Source of the DNA: Hofstenia miamia
Taxonomy: Eukaryota; Xenacoelomorpha; Acoela
Assembly: GCA_004352715.1 (NCBI GenBank)
Contig: SCFE01000095.1
Coordinates: forward strand, 416,618-480,617
Length of the DNA: 64,000 nucleotides
Reading direction: 5' to 3'
Part shown: positions 1-11,286 of the stretch, piece by piece
How positions within the stretch are numbered: position 1 is the first letter of the stretch
Layout: each line of letters begins with the position of its first letter
Program-made: the position numbers and the translations under genes
The notes under the pieces: model-generated
The model's database searches: none
What the model saw: only the letters and a program-made list of their open reading frames with translations
What the model was told of the DNA's origin: nothing

Positions 1-905
1 TCCTACTTTAATTTTGATATTAGAATTTTTTTGGTATTGCTTTTGTGTGAAAATAATAAATTGTGTTTTATCAGGATTAACTTTTAACTTGTTTCTATTA
101 AAATACCTAATAAGATTTTCAATATCTTTTGTTAAAAGCTTGGTTGCGTCATATGGATTTTTTGCTTCTCTTAATATACATGTATCATCCGCATATTGAT
201 TCGATATATCATTGACATACAGTGCGAATAAAATGGGCCCTAATACTGTTCCTTGAGGAACACCTAGATTAGTAGTAATATAATCAGAATAAGTGTTGTT
301 AATTTTTACCCGTTGTCTTCGGTTACTTAAGAAATTCATAATGAGATTTTTAGCATTTTTACTGAAACCTTGATTTTCTAATTTGCTTTCTAAAATATTA
401 AAATTCATTGAATTAAAAGCTTTACTAAGATCCAATAAGGCAATAGATGTCGACAAATTGTTATTCAGATTTGATTTAATTTTTTCTGTAATAGATAATA
501 TTGCGTCGGTTGTACTATACTTAGGCCTAAATCCAAATTGGTTATCTGATAGAATGCTATTGTCATTGAGAAAAGCGTAAATTTGCTTAGCTAAGAGCTT
601 CTCAAAGATTTTAGCAAAGGGATGAGTAATACTGATGGGTCGATAATTGTTTGGGTTGGAAGGATCTCCTTTTTTATAAACAGGTGAGATATCAGAGTTT
701 TTTAAAATAATAGGGAAATTATTCTCGATAATGCATTGATTAAAAGCTACAAGAAGATATTTTCCAAAAATGTCAAAATAGTTTTTAATTACCCAGTATG
801 GCAAATGGCTAGAGCCACACGATTTATTACTATCAAGATTTTTTACCACTTTTTTCAAATCATAGTATGATATTAAACTAAAAGTAAATTCAGAATTTAC
901 CCTTT
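1..905 (-). CDS. LINE (CR1/L2-like) reverse transcriptase, partial but open
   Basis: Reading the minus strand from about 905 down to 1 gives one uninterrupted frame of about 300 codons with all the landmarks of a non-LTR reverse transcriptase. In order these are a linker ending in NLDSNKSCGSSHLP, the fingers motif NYRPISITHPFAKIFEK, QFGFRPKYSTTDAIL, the palm motif ALLDLSKAFNSMNF, GVPQGTVLGPILFALYVND, and the catalytic YADD at 195-184. The frame runs off the window at base 1, before the thumb region. There is no local start codon because the copy is 5' truncated where it meets Tc1 sequence at about 905. The enzyme would copy its own RNA at a nicked target. The lack of stops suggests a young insertion. 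It closely resembles the LINE at 38005-39844 and is probably of the same family as the C-terminal piece at 27017-27469. Confidence 0.88.
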
Positions 906-1221
906 TTAAATATTTTGAAAATGTTGTGGACTGAACTAAAAAGGCTTGTTTTTAAGAAGATGCCTACTTCAGCGGATGACATATGGAAATTCACCCAAGA
1001 GGAATTTTATATGATTTCCAACGAATACATTGATTCTTTGTATAAATCTTTACCAAATAGGGTTGATGCAGTTATCAAGGTGAAAGGATATCCAACCAAA
1101 TATTAAAGGACGCTTAAAATTTATACAAATAACTTTTCACTAGGTTTTGTAATGTACTCATTTATTATAGGAAGTTTTTAATTATAATTATTCATTCATA
1201 CATTCAAAGTGCCCGAAACAT
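906..1221 (+). pseudogene. Tc1-like transposase C-terminus and right terminal inverted repeat
   Basis: The + strand reads LNILKMLWTELKR, then EEFYMISNEYIDSLYKSLP, then IKVKGYPTKY and a stop at 1106. This is the classic end of a Tc1-family transposase. The E of WTELKR is the expected third catalytic acidic residue. Only about 67 residues remain; the DNA-binding and DD-bearing parts are missing and their place is taken by the antisense LINE at 1-905. About 100 bases past the stop, GTGCCCGAAACAT (1209-1221) is the exact reverse complement of ATGTTTCGGGCAC at 25972-25984, which lies just upstream of the N-terminal Tc1 fragment at 26095. This half and that one therefore belong to the same Tc1 family and are interrupted at the same codon. 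Confidence 0.85.
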
Positions 1222-1353
1222 TTTTTGCTTGTTTATATTGGTTATTGTTATACAATACAATTTTCTTATTGTACACTTTATGTAAGGTATTAATGTGGTT
1301 GCTAAACCACCCAAAGCATTCTTCCCGATGCTATATATATATATATATATATA

Positions 1354-1637
1354 TAGGCCCGTGGCTCGCATTTGCAAGTAAGGGGTTGGGGTGCGTAGCA
1401 CCGCAAAGTGCAATAAATTAATCATAGTTTTACACATATGAAATAATTACACACTTTTCATTGAATTTTTAGATAGAATGGCATTAGCATTTTATATATT
1501 TTAACTAAAATATATTCACTCTAGCTTAGTTACAGAATATTAGAATTAATACTATGGAGCTTTGTATCCAAAATGGCGGGAAGAAGGGGGCCGATGACCC
1601 AACAGGGAGGGCCATGCCCCCTTTAGCCACGGCCCTG
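1354..1637. mobile_element. Short hAT-like MITE inside a (TA)n tract
   Basis: A 284-base block lies between two (TA)n runs (1332-1353 and from 1639). Its ends form an imperfect inverted repeat: TAGGCCCGTGGCT on the left and, read inwards on the other strand, CAGGGCCGTGGCT on the right. YAGGG-type ends are usual for hAT elements, which make 8-base target duplications. Here the duplication would be hidden in the TA repeat. The interior is more GC-rich than its surroundings and has no real coding capacity. The overlapping ORFs in both strands around 1209-1720 are chance. Confidence 0.55.
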
Positions 1638-1739
1638 TATATATATATTAAGTTGTTTAGAACATTAAGTAATAACCAAGGTTTTGACAATATCACTTCC
1701 AAAGCATATGAAACCATTTTCATCTTACTTTAAATCTTG

Positions 1740-3267
1740 ACAAATCAAAACTCTAAGACGACCAATAAAGGAAGCAATATCTAACAAAGAAAAATTAAGA
1801 ACAAATTTTCATAACATTCTTGATAAATGTAAAAATCCCACATATATTTTAAAACTTCTATCCTTGGAAAATAATGAATGCCTTAATATCATAGAACAAC
1901 GTCACGAAAAGAAACTTAACTCCTTACAAAGAAGCAATAACATACACAAAGATCATTTTACGGTTGAAAATACAGCAATAAATCTTTCACACCGAATGCT
2001 AATTGCAGATTAACAAACAGTATTGTCTTTGAAAATGAGTTGGCTTTGCACATTCAACAAAACCAAACTGAAAATTGAAGGAGAAAATTTCTTTTAAAAT
2101 CTAATCCATGAAGAAAAAGAAATGGATGATTTAGAAAATTGACGTCATGATCACAACCATGTCGTCTACATGGACTGAAAAAAAATTCATAAAGATCGTG
2201 AAAATCCGCCAATGAGATAAATTTTATCTACAACAAACTTCCAAAATTCAAATTGCTCAAAATAGTTAGATAAAATCATAAAAAATAAATTCCAACAAAA
2301 TATAATGTTCGTGATACATCCCATTTTCTAACCAAATTAAATTCCACCTACGAATTGAATAACAAAAAAATTTATTGTAAGCTACGATGTGAAACAATTA
2401 TTTTCTTACATTCCCGTAAAAAAAAACAATCGATCATATATTGAGAACAATACCAGAAGACGAAAATATGATATCACATGCTACTTTGAAAAATTTTGCT
2501 TGAATACAAATTGATGTAATGGCGATGGGATCAGCCTTAGGATCAACAATGGCGGCATTGGCAATGGATGTCATTGAAAGTAATTTTGAAATAACAACAG
2601 TTACAAAGCCAGAATTTTATGTAAGATATGTGGATGATATATTTTCAATTTTTGATAGCCAAGAAGAAGCTAAAGAATATTTAAATTGCATAAATATCGT
2701 TTTACCAGAGATCAAATTTACAATAGAAACTGAAATCAACAGCAAGTTAAATTTTCTCGATCTGTTGGTACATAACTTCATCAACTATCATGAAACCTAT
2801 TGCCACACCAAGTCAACAAGTTCTGGACTCTATATTCCATACAGCTTTTGTTGTAGTAAAACGTACAAAATTAACACCATAAAAGCATTATTTAATCGTG
2901 CTAAACGAACATAATCAAATTATAAGCATTTAACAGATGCCATTGAAAAAATCTTTCAGACATTAGAGAAAAAATTTTTATACACACTATTATCAAGAAG
3001 TTCTCGAATGACATGTTTTTAAGTAATAATCAAACTAAAGATCAAAAAGGAAGCGCCATTGATGAAACAAAGACTAGTACACATATGAAACTTCTCGATT
3101 GCAGTACCCAAGTCATTGAAATAAAGAAAAAAGTTATAATAAATTANNNNNNNNNNNNNNNNNNNNAAAGGAAGCGCCATTGATGAAACAAAGACTAGTA
3201 CACATATGAAACTTCTCGATTACAGTACCCAAGTCATTGAAATAAAGAAAGAAGTTATAATAAATTA
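1740..3267 (+). pseudogene. Penelope-like element reverse transcriptase, decayed
   Basis: Several frames together show a Penelope-like RT. An N-terminal stretch lies around 1740-2000. A palm segment near 2370-2420 reads SYDVKQLFSYIP (compare FDVxSLFTxIP). The longest open piece, 2519-2914, has MAMGSALGSTMAALAMD, then RYVDDIFSIFD with the catalytic YVDD at 2627-2638, LPEIKFTIE, KLNFLDLLVHN, and a tail ending INTIKALFNRAKRT. GxAMGSxL followed by RYVDDIF, IKFTxE and LxFLD distinguishes Penelope elements from LINE RTs. Stops and frameshifts occur on both sides of the 131-codon core, so the copy is dead. The GIY-YIG endonuclease that should follow was not found before the sequence repeats across the small gap at 3147. 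About 101 bases (3046-3146) recur at 3167-3267 with two differences. Confidence 0.8.
3147..3166. other. Assembly gap (20 N) flanked by a repeated 101-base segment
   Basis: The 101 bases left of the gap recur directly right of it with two substitutions. This looks like two alleles placed side by side. Confidence 0.9.
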
Positions 3268-4777
3268 TTATTAATAGCGAATAACAAACTTAAGCAGAGA
3301 AAGCTAATACCAACATTTACATCATTTAAAGCATCGAACATCATTCTTTAATGATTAATCTCTATGCAACAATAAAGTGAATTTGGAAAAAACTTACTTG
3401 TAACATTATTGCTCTAGGCCCACAATATTTGAAATACAGAGATATTCGAGATTTATGTGTTAAAGAAATACATAATAAGCGTATTCAACAACGCGTTTTG
3501 CTACTTAACCTTGCTTCGTCAGTTATATTTTACAAAGTAATCTCTTGCATTAATATATGCAAAGTTAATGTGATTCTTCATTAGCGCTTGAGTTTTACTA
3601 TGATCTTTAATAATAAATAATTCTGCTATATTTTAATGTTGATGTTGAGTTATATAAGAATTCATTTTTTGCTTCATGAACGTATTGATGAATTTCTGTT
3701 TGCATGTGTTCTCTTAAATTTTGCGCATTGCCTACTCCAAAAAGTTTACTCAAATACATAAAATCAGACATATTGGAGTATCATATTTGTTCTTCATTAA
3801 ATTGATTTTCTTACTCGAAAAACTTATACTTGTCTTATATATTAGTTTTTATATATTTTTTTTGATATAATATTCGACGTATTTAAATTATGGGAATTTC
3901 AAATATAAAAACTTTTCTTTTTGAATATATCTTGTTCGTTATTTTTAATATGAAAATCTTAAACATGGCATTTCATTTTTAAGTTGTTGAATATACTTTT
4001 ATTTTACATTCCTTTATATATATTAAGGTGTTCGAAAAATTTAGAGGCTTAAAATGTCACATGGTTTCAAATGAATTTTTTGAAGTTGAATTCGACTGTG
4101 CATTATATTTTTCTCTACCCTCAGGAAAGATTAACATTTTTCAATGATATTTCCCTAAACAACCCTTTATGTTGGAAGTTTTTAATTTTTTACTATATAT
4201 TGCAATATAGAGGCGGATAACTCCTAATTTTCAGTTTACTATAAATGGTCAAGTGTTTTGCATAATCAAAATTTGAACCACAGCACAATATATTTCGAAA
4301 CTTAATCATAGTAAGTCGTATGCTTTTAGTCAGTATACATCAAACCATAAAAGGTGATAGATGCTACTACTGAAAGCACACGTAATAACTAGAAATAACA
4401 CTAATGAATTGGTTGTGAAGCTAGTAATTGAAGTAATTTCCACTCTTCTTTGATGAATCAATTTGTTGATGTGGTCATTTAGACAACTAAGCTAGAAGGA
4501 ACTATACGTCTTAGCTGGATGCGTTTGAGCTCAATTCAAATTACCATATTCTGATTTATTCACGGAGAACCAAAATTACTCCTCTAATCTAAATCTGACA
4601 AGCAATTCTGAAGCTAGACCTGCACTTATTTGCCATCTGCAGTAGAACGGTCACTTAGTAAATTGAAGAAGGTGCTCACAAAAAACTTATATTTGTGCAT
4701 ATCGCAATGCTGGTATTTTACAGTGAAACATTTTACACAAATCTAACATTATTTATGCACCTAAATTATACATTTTG

Positions 4778-4780
<3 letters not shown>
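3268..4780. other. No gene seen
   Basis: AT-rich DNA with no ORF of interest. A short open stretch near 3400-3540 on the + strand may be more Penelope debris. Nothing else stood out by eye. Confidence 0.5.

Positions 4781-4827
<47 letters not shown>
4781..4827. repeat. (TA)n microsatellite
   Basis: About 47 bases of perfect TA repeat immediately left of the hAT-like element. The tract resumes at 6233 on the other side, so the element appears to have split one longer repeat. Confidence 0.95.
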
Positions 4828-4832
<5 letters not shown>

Positions 4833-6227
4833 GTGGAATTGGGCTGGGTCTAAAGTTGGGTCGAGCAGTGCTTGGGCTGGGGTTGGGCCGGATTTTTGGC
4901 CTAGGCATTTGGGCCGGGCTTGGGCCAAATGTTTTAATTGGTATTTGAAATACAGGAAAAAATTCACTTGAAAACTTTAACTTTGCAAATGACAAAAAGC
5001 ATTCGCTTTAAGTTCAATAAGCATTGTTGGCTGGTGCAATACTTCTAACATCTAAATTTTGTCTGCTGCAGGCAAAGAGCGTTTCTGAAAACTCAATCTT
5101 GCTTTGTGCTGATGTAAGTCGATGTAATTTGTAAAAGATTACTTCAAAACAACAGATTATTGTAATGACTCTAAATACTAATATTTTTTATCTTGTGGTA
5201 TTCAGGCCACCTGAGTAAGTTTAGCACCTGTTGCAAGCATACATTTAAAGATTAATACAAACATATTATCTATATTTGTTACCTCTTATTTTAAGTGATA
5301 TATTGCTTGGATATGCAGGAAGGTGTTTTTACCTTAAAACATTACATACATTGATCTAGTAAAAGAAATTTTAAATGAAATTCGTGTAAAAACTTGTCAA
5401 TTTTTTTAAATGAAACTCCAGTTGTTTACGTGTGGTTTTGAACAGCAGAAAATCCTAACATAATATTTGTAAACATGGAACTCTTTACCAAGCCTACTTC
5501 TATTAAAAAGCAAATTTTTTCGTTGGATGCTAATAATTTAGATGTTAATAATCAAGAAGTATTTAGAAGTGTTTTTTTTATTCCTAAAAGGTTTTGTATT
5601 AAGCTGCGAATAATGGTAAAAAAAATATACAATCAATGGTGCTATCAAATTCACAATAATTCAATGGTTTTATAAGAGTAATTATTGTTGTTAATAATAC
5701 ACTAAAACTTATTGCTGTAGTTAGGTTTTACGCTAGTACAATGTTGTAAAACATAACAGAAAAGTTTAAGGTTTTTGAAGAACGTGTAAAAATACATTAA
5801 AATAAACACAAATTTCATTTTCATATAGAAATGATTGAATTAAAGGTTAGCAAATTATAAATGATCTTTTTGTGATTCTTTTTTCTTAAGGTTTGCTTAC
5901 ATGTAAAAAGCTAATTTGCAATAATCAATTTCAGAAATGTCAAGTAGAATGCAAAATTGGCACTTAAGTTATGCCATGCCCAGTTAATATTAAAATATCT
6001 GGAGATTAAAAATGTTGATAAACCATTTTTAGATACAGTTATGCCAACAATCGCCATTTATCTCACTTAACGTTACATTAAGCGAATGTGCACATTAATA
6101 AACACATTAGGCAAATTCTCCAATCAAATACATAGTGTAGTGCCTATGGGCCTCTATAAGGCAGGAGAATTGGTATTTTGAATTGGGCCGGGCTGGGCTT
6201 GGGCCTAAAAAATCGGAACAATTCGAG

Positions 6228-6232
<5 letters not shown>
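4828..6232. mobile_element. Non-autonomous hAT-like element (1405 bases)
   Basis: The left end reads CAGAGGTGGAATT and the right end, read inwards on the opposite strand, reads CAGAGCTCGAATT: a 13-base inverted repeat with two mismatches and a typical hAT CAGAG start. Both sides continue as (TA)n, so an 8-base ATATATAT duplication is compatible but cannot be proved. Just inside each end lies a GC-rich tract built from GGGCTGGG and GGGCCGGGC units in mirrored orientation (4845-4920 and 6180-6210), probably subterminal transposase-binding repeats. The interior is AT-rich; its longest ORF (5475-5675, 66 codons) matches no family I recognise and is probably chance. Confidence 0.68.
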
Positions 6233-6261
<29 letters not shown>

Positions 6262-7402
6262 CGGACTTAACAAATTTTAATGATTCATTAATATATGCGC
6301 ATGGAATTCATTGTGTGTATATCCAAAACTTTTTTTACTAAAATGGACTTCATGATTCTAAAGGAAACTGTGAAATTAAGCCCCAGTTTTTACTATTGAT
6401 TGACATAATATTTTAGAAACCATATTTTCAGTTGGACAATTTGCACTGTCGTCTCACTACTACTGAAAAATTGCAGAGGGAGTGTATATTAATGATAATA
6501 TTAATTCTTTAAATTTGAAGTTACAGTAGCTATCAGTTGATTTAGAAATGAAATCCTGATTTAGTAGTACTAAGATTGCTATGTTATATTTACTACATAT
6601 ACCGTAGGATAGTTGAATGTGGAAATTCTATCCTATTCTATTTTTGCATTTAGATTTGCTGTGAATAAAGGTTGCTACTTATTACGTGATTGGGAAGATG
6701 ATATTGGAGATAAAGTATTTTCAAACTGATGAATAGGACATAACTCTACCTCAACTGAGAAACTTTTATTTTTAAGTATTCACATTGTGTGTAAAAATCT
6801 TTCTTCAAACAACATTTTTAAACTTTTCTTAATAATCTATTGAATTTTATATCATTACACGTGTTACTCAAATATTTTGTTTTTAGTACACATTTTAATA
6901 TCTATAACTAAATGTTGTGAAATACAATTCAATATATCATAAAGTGCGTTGAAATAGAAGTTAGTAATATCAAACGTAATACATCAAAGCAAGAACAATG
7001 TATGCATACAACAGATCCCACATAAAAATTATATACGAATATTCTCCGGTATAATGCTAATAATGGGAATCAATGGATATTATTTTACTTTGGGGGACCG
7101 ACTTGGAGTGATAGTATAGTTATTAAGCTCTAAACGTAGCCCTAACTCTTCACCACAACCATTGAAATTGAAAATCATTTCATCATGATGAAATTTTTTA
7201 AAGTGTTGTGTGAAGGATTCGGGCTGTATTTAGATTCTAATTATGATTTTATGATGTCATTCAAACTGGGTCCCCTAGAGTAAAATACCTCCCCTAATTT
7301 CTTATAATATCACCTTATATGCTTATATTTACATTCACATTCGTTTTCTTTATCAACGGAAATTGCGTTTATTATTTTTCTACAAATAATTAAATATTTC
7401 AG

Positions 7403-7406
<4 letters not shown>
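6233..7406. other. (TA)n then no gene seen
   Basis: The tract starts with (TA)n to about 6260 and is followed by AT-rich sequence with no recognisable coding or repeat structure. Confidence 0.5.

Positions 7407-7437
<31 letters not shown>
7407..7437. repeat. (TA)n microsatellite
   Basis: Perfect TA repeat of about 31 bases. Confidence 0.95.
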
Positions 7438-7440
<3 letters not shown>

Positions 7441-7581
7441 TTTTTCATGATGTACTGAATATTAAAAATCTTTCAAGTGCTATCTTAGTTTTTTATGGTT
7501 GAATCATAAATTTAAAGAAAGGCAGAGGCAGTATCATTTTCAGACCTCGATAAGATTGTCCATGCATGCACTAATAAAAAA

Positions 7582-7781
7582 TTAGATTATATTGAATTTG
7601 TATTTTTGTATATTTATTTTATTATAGTTTTCAATTGCTACAACAGATGCAATCTGAGGATTTGATGTTCTCATTACTATTTTAAAGCTGCTCTTTTTAA
7701 TGTTGTTCCAGCATGCAAATTTAGATATTTGATGCCAATCAAGAGATACATTGATGCTTGCTTCCAAATGACCATTAGTTT
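7582..7781 (-). pseudogene. Penelope-like element C-terminal fragment
   Basis: The minus-strand frame contains FKIVMRTSNPQIASVVAIEN. It lines up with FNIIMRTPNTKITEASIIKN in the Penelope-like element at 57690-58260, at the position where the GIY-YIG endonuclease domain of Penelope elements ends. The fragment is only about 65 residues. Its upstream side is replaced by the CTCGAACTCG repeat from about 7782, where a single N also marks uncertain sequence. No catalytic part survives. Confidence 0.5.
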
Positions 7782-8012
7782 NGAGTTTTTTTCTAATTCC
7801 GAGTTTTTTAGGGTAAAACATTTATTTTACAATAATTCTAAGCTAAAAAAAAGTTTTTGTGATTGTTAAGAAAATTAATATTTAAAGAAATTTAATTTTT
7901 ATGCTATTTTCAAGTGGATTTTCGAACTAGTTCGAGTTCGAGTTTTGATGATTTCTCTTCCGAGTTTTTCTGATCAAGTTTTGCGAGCTTATTCGAGTTC
8001 GAGTTCTTAACA
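7782..8012 (-). repeat. CTCGAACTCG-rich dispersed repeat, partial copy
   Basis: The reverse complement of this block (AACTCGAACTCGAATAAGC, then further CTCGAA units, then an AT-rich middle, then CTCGGAATTAG) matches, in order, the complete hAT-like element at 47220-47531. One end has been lost. It is non-coding. Confidence 0.6.
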
Positions 8013-8095
8013 TGAACCAGAATTTACATTGACTAAGGAATTTACATCAACCAGAATTTACATCAACCAGAATTTTCATTGACCAGCATTTCAAA
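8013..8095. repeat. Short tandem repeat, about 16-base unit
   Basis: About five imperfect copies of ACCAGAATTTACATCA follow one another. This is a short decayed minisatellite. Confidence 0.6.
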
Positions 8096-8122
8096 TATAT
8101 TGGACACTTTTAATTCATTAAC

Positions 8123-9206
8123 ATGGAAAATGTTTTGATTGAAACCACAAACCAATTGAATGGTCTTTTAGTCATTCAAGAATTTTGATTTGCTCTAAAT
8201 CATACTAAATCAAATAGAAAATATTGGAAATGTGTTAAGTGCAAAGTTAAGGCAATTTCTGATTTAAATAATAACCTCATTACTTTGCCAGATGTAGAGG
8301 ATCACTCACATTCTTCAAATATAGAGGATGTGAGTAATGCAAAAATGCATGCAGAGCAATGTCACAGTCAATGCATGAAAATCTTTTACAAAGAGCCTCA
8401 ACTGTTTATGCTAATGTTATGGGAATGGTAATTATAATAATATTTTGCTTATTTTTCATTTACTCACAAAGCTATGAACGTCATTCCTGCAAACAATTTC
8501 TCTTCTGCCATTTTCCATCTTGCAAATTGTTTTTTAAACGTTTGTAGTGCTTTCTATAGTTACTTTATGGTAATTGTACATACCTTTATAATTTTTGTAT
8601 AGTCTTTTAGTAGTAGTAATAGGCATTTTATTAACCTTTAATTAATAAACTGTGGGGATAGTAGTAGTAATGCTTTCAATATTTAAAAAAAAATTTAAAT
8701 ATTTTAGCTTACAGTAACTTGCTCCTTAAATATTATAAAATCTAAAACTCTTCCTCCTCTATCTGAATCTGTAGAAGATTTAGCAATCCCTGAGCTCTTC
8801 AGAAAGGATAATTTTGGTGGTGATTTTGTGCAGTATGATATGATCCATGAAGGTAAGTGATTGCTGATATTCTCATCTGGGTTCATGATGAAGCTATTGG
8901 TTACTGCTGATGTTTTGCTTGTGAATGTTACATTTGATGTTTTGCCTTGGTTTTTCCTGCAAATGTACTTGCTTTGCTTTTTCTATCATGGAAAACTTTT
9001 TGTTGGCACTTATGGTTTGACCCAGCAAAGAACAAGTGCAGTATGCAACATTACATATATTTTAAATTTAGTCTTTTTGTTTTAGGTGTACTGTGCAATT
9101 CTCCAATTTTTGAAGCAGTTTTCTCAAGAAATACATGTGACATTTCAACCTCAAGTTTTTATGATTGATTTTGAGCCAGCAATGATTGCTGAAATTAATA
9201 AAAGTA
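8123..9206 (+). pseudogene. MULE transposase with FLYWCH zinc finger, intron-bearing, decayed
   Basis: The first block (8123-8340) has a FLYWCH-like zinc finger: YWKCVKCKVKAI followed about 20 residues later by DHSH, with one internal TGA at 8186. A second block is MSQSMHENLLQRASTVYAN. A third, from about 8716, reads TLPPLSESVEDLAIPELF and continues through one TGA (8858) to TFDVLPWFFLQMY and YGLTQQRTSA at 9040. A GT-AG intron of 45 bases (9041-9085) joins in phase 0 to VYCAILQFLKQF and VFMIDFEPAMIAEINK. The DFE at 9167-9175 matches the second catalytic region of MULE transposases. The first catalytic Asp, expected in a DGTF motif, reads Asn (VNVTF). The C-terminal half is cut off by (TA)n and the next hAT-like element. 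A second intron probably lies between about 8429 and 8715. Confidence 0.7.
9041..9085 (+). other. 45-base spliceosomal intron
   Basis: It begins GTATGC and ends TTTTGTTTTAG. Removing it joins the two conserved MULE blocks in phase 0. Confidence 0.6.
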
Positions 9207-9236
9207 TGTTATATATATATATATATATATATATAT

Positions 9237-10417
9237 TAGGGCTGTAGCATGACATGATACTCAGCATGATAAAACATGACATGAAAAACATGAAAAAATA
9301 TGGCATGGTATGATAAAACATGACAAATGAATTTCACACGATAAGACATGAAAAACATAGTAAATTTCCATAGAAAATTTATGCGTTCTACTTTTGATTT
9401 GGAGAGCAATCGAACCTCTAAGGTAAATTATTTCGAAGGTATCGTCTTTAGAAAAGTTTTAAAAAATTTGTGTTTTGATAAATGCAATTGTAAAGAGGTA
9501 CTAAATTGTAAAAACTGTTAATTTACTCGCAATCTGACATTATTAGAATAAATTACTCACCATCACCCTTAAATAGAGTAAATTTGTTTTATCATTGTTT
9601 CTGATTGCTGCATAATAAGTAGCCTAGGTCCCCTCGAAAATAAAACAACTTTAATAATATGATGCAAAAATAAATTTCATACTGAAATTATTTAGCTACA
9701 ATTATGCACTTTAGCATCCAATACTGTCATGGCTAGTGCATTTAAAGATTGGTCTACTATGAAGCGTAAAGATTTTGTATTAAATACTCAATTTTATGCG
9801 CGTTATAAGCAATACCATTCTAAAATATCTACAAGCCAATTCTTCATTTATCTTTCACTGAATAGTCCTCGTCATTAGCTAAGCCTTCACAAATAATTTA
9901 GGCTTTCATGCCATCTATATCGCATGTTTCGCCAGGTTTCAATTAAATCTTTTACTCAATTGGTGCAGACTGTTAGAGTCAAGATGAAGGTTTGCAGAAG
10001 TGCTTTGAAAATGTCACTCGTAAGAATATTGAAATGTCGGTAGGCGCAACTATACTTGCACATTTGTAAGCGTAACAACGGATAACTAATTCTAATGAAG
10101 CATCGACTAAAAACTATATTGAAGTGACTTTTCATGTTCTTGATGATTGGAAGTTAATGGATTATATACAGCTGTATCTTTTAAAGAAAATATATCTATT
10201 TTGTTGTAGTTTCTTATGATATCTAATATTTCTGTTATGTAGTTGACCCAGCTTACCATACGGTGTGGATGTACGATAGATAATGAAAAGCGTCAAAAGA
10301 ATTTAATATATAGGGTAACATACAAAATATTTGCTTAATATACACAACACGACATGATAATTTTCAAAAACATGACATGACATGAAATAATAATTTTTAG
10401 TCAAAGTGACAGCTCTA
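9237..10417. mobile_element. Non-autonomous hAT-like element (1181 bases)
   Basis: The left end is TAGGGCTGTAGC and the right end, read inwards on the other strand, is TAGAGCTGTCAC: a TAGRGCTGT inverted repeat as in many hAT elements. Both sides are (TA)n (9211-9236 and 10418-10438). Next to both ends are clusters of ACATGACATGA-type words (9250-9350 and 10355-10385), again in mirrored positions and plausible subterminal binding repeats. No transposase is encoded. It interrupts the MULE remnant. Confidence 0.68.
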
Positions 10418-10438
10418 ATATATATATATATATATATA

Positions 10439-11241
10439 GATTGATTGTTAGAATTTCAAATAGAGGATACAAAGCACCGTATTCTATAAATTATTTTGAG
10501 TATGCTGAGCTAAATAGGAAATAATTTTTGCATTTTCTGATAATTTACACGCTCTGTTCCGACTTTTATTAGGAAGTTAATGCACTTTAATACTCTTTCG
10601 ACTTTCTAAACTCATTGTCTTAATTAGAAGACCTAGTTAGTATCTCTTACAAATTACATTTCAAAAAGCCTCAATCTTTGAACTGCTTTCCTTTCGAGAG
10701 TAATTACAATGCTAACTTTCAAAAATATTATTTGCAATGTTTCTTTGAAAGAAATCTTTATAAAGTTTTAATGAATTCCCACAGCGTTCTTGGGTAATAC
10801 AATATTGTCCATAGCTTAAGAAATCTAAGTAAAAGCTTGCTAATTTCGTAATTCTGTTTTTGGGGTTATGCAATACAGAAATTTTTTAAAAACTTTTCAA
10901 AGAATATGCTCAACACCTTTAGGTTTTCTCTCCTACAAATGTGACAAATGTTTTGTTAGATGTAATTAAATTTTAACTAACTGACTTTCCCAAAGTGTGC
11001 TTAACTTTTTTACAAATATTTCAACTTCTAAAAAATTATATTTTGTCATGCCAAGTATGTCAGCGTATTTGATCTGGATTCTTGATACATGTAGACCTAT
11101 TTTATAGTTACATTCATATCTCTATAATAAATACTTATATCAAAATATATTACATAGTTTTATTATTATAACAAAATATATAATACAATTTAACTATCGA
11201 GTTAAAAAAGTTTGTTTTATTGAATTAAAAATAAGTGTAAG

Positions 11242-11243
<2 letters not shown>
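10439..11243. other. No gene seen
   Basis: AT-rich sequence between two (TA)n tracts. I looked for matching inverted ends and found none. Confidence 0.5.

Positions 11244-11282
<39 letters not shown>
11244..11282. repeat. (TA)n microsatellite
   Basis: Perfect TA repeat. Confidence 0.95.

Positions 11283-11286
<4 letters not shown>

Noticed and set aside
4845-4920. CpG-island-like promoter
   Set aside because: The GC-rich words lie inside a hAT-like end and are mirrored at the other end.
8013-8095. CRISPR-like array of 16-base repeats
   Set aside because: Contiguous imperfect tandem repeats without spacers, in animal DNA.
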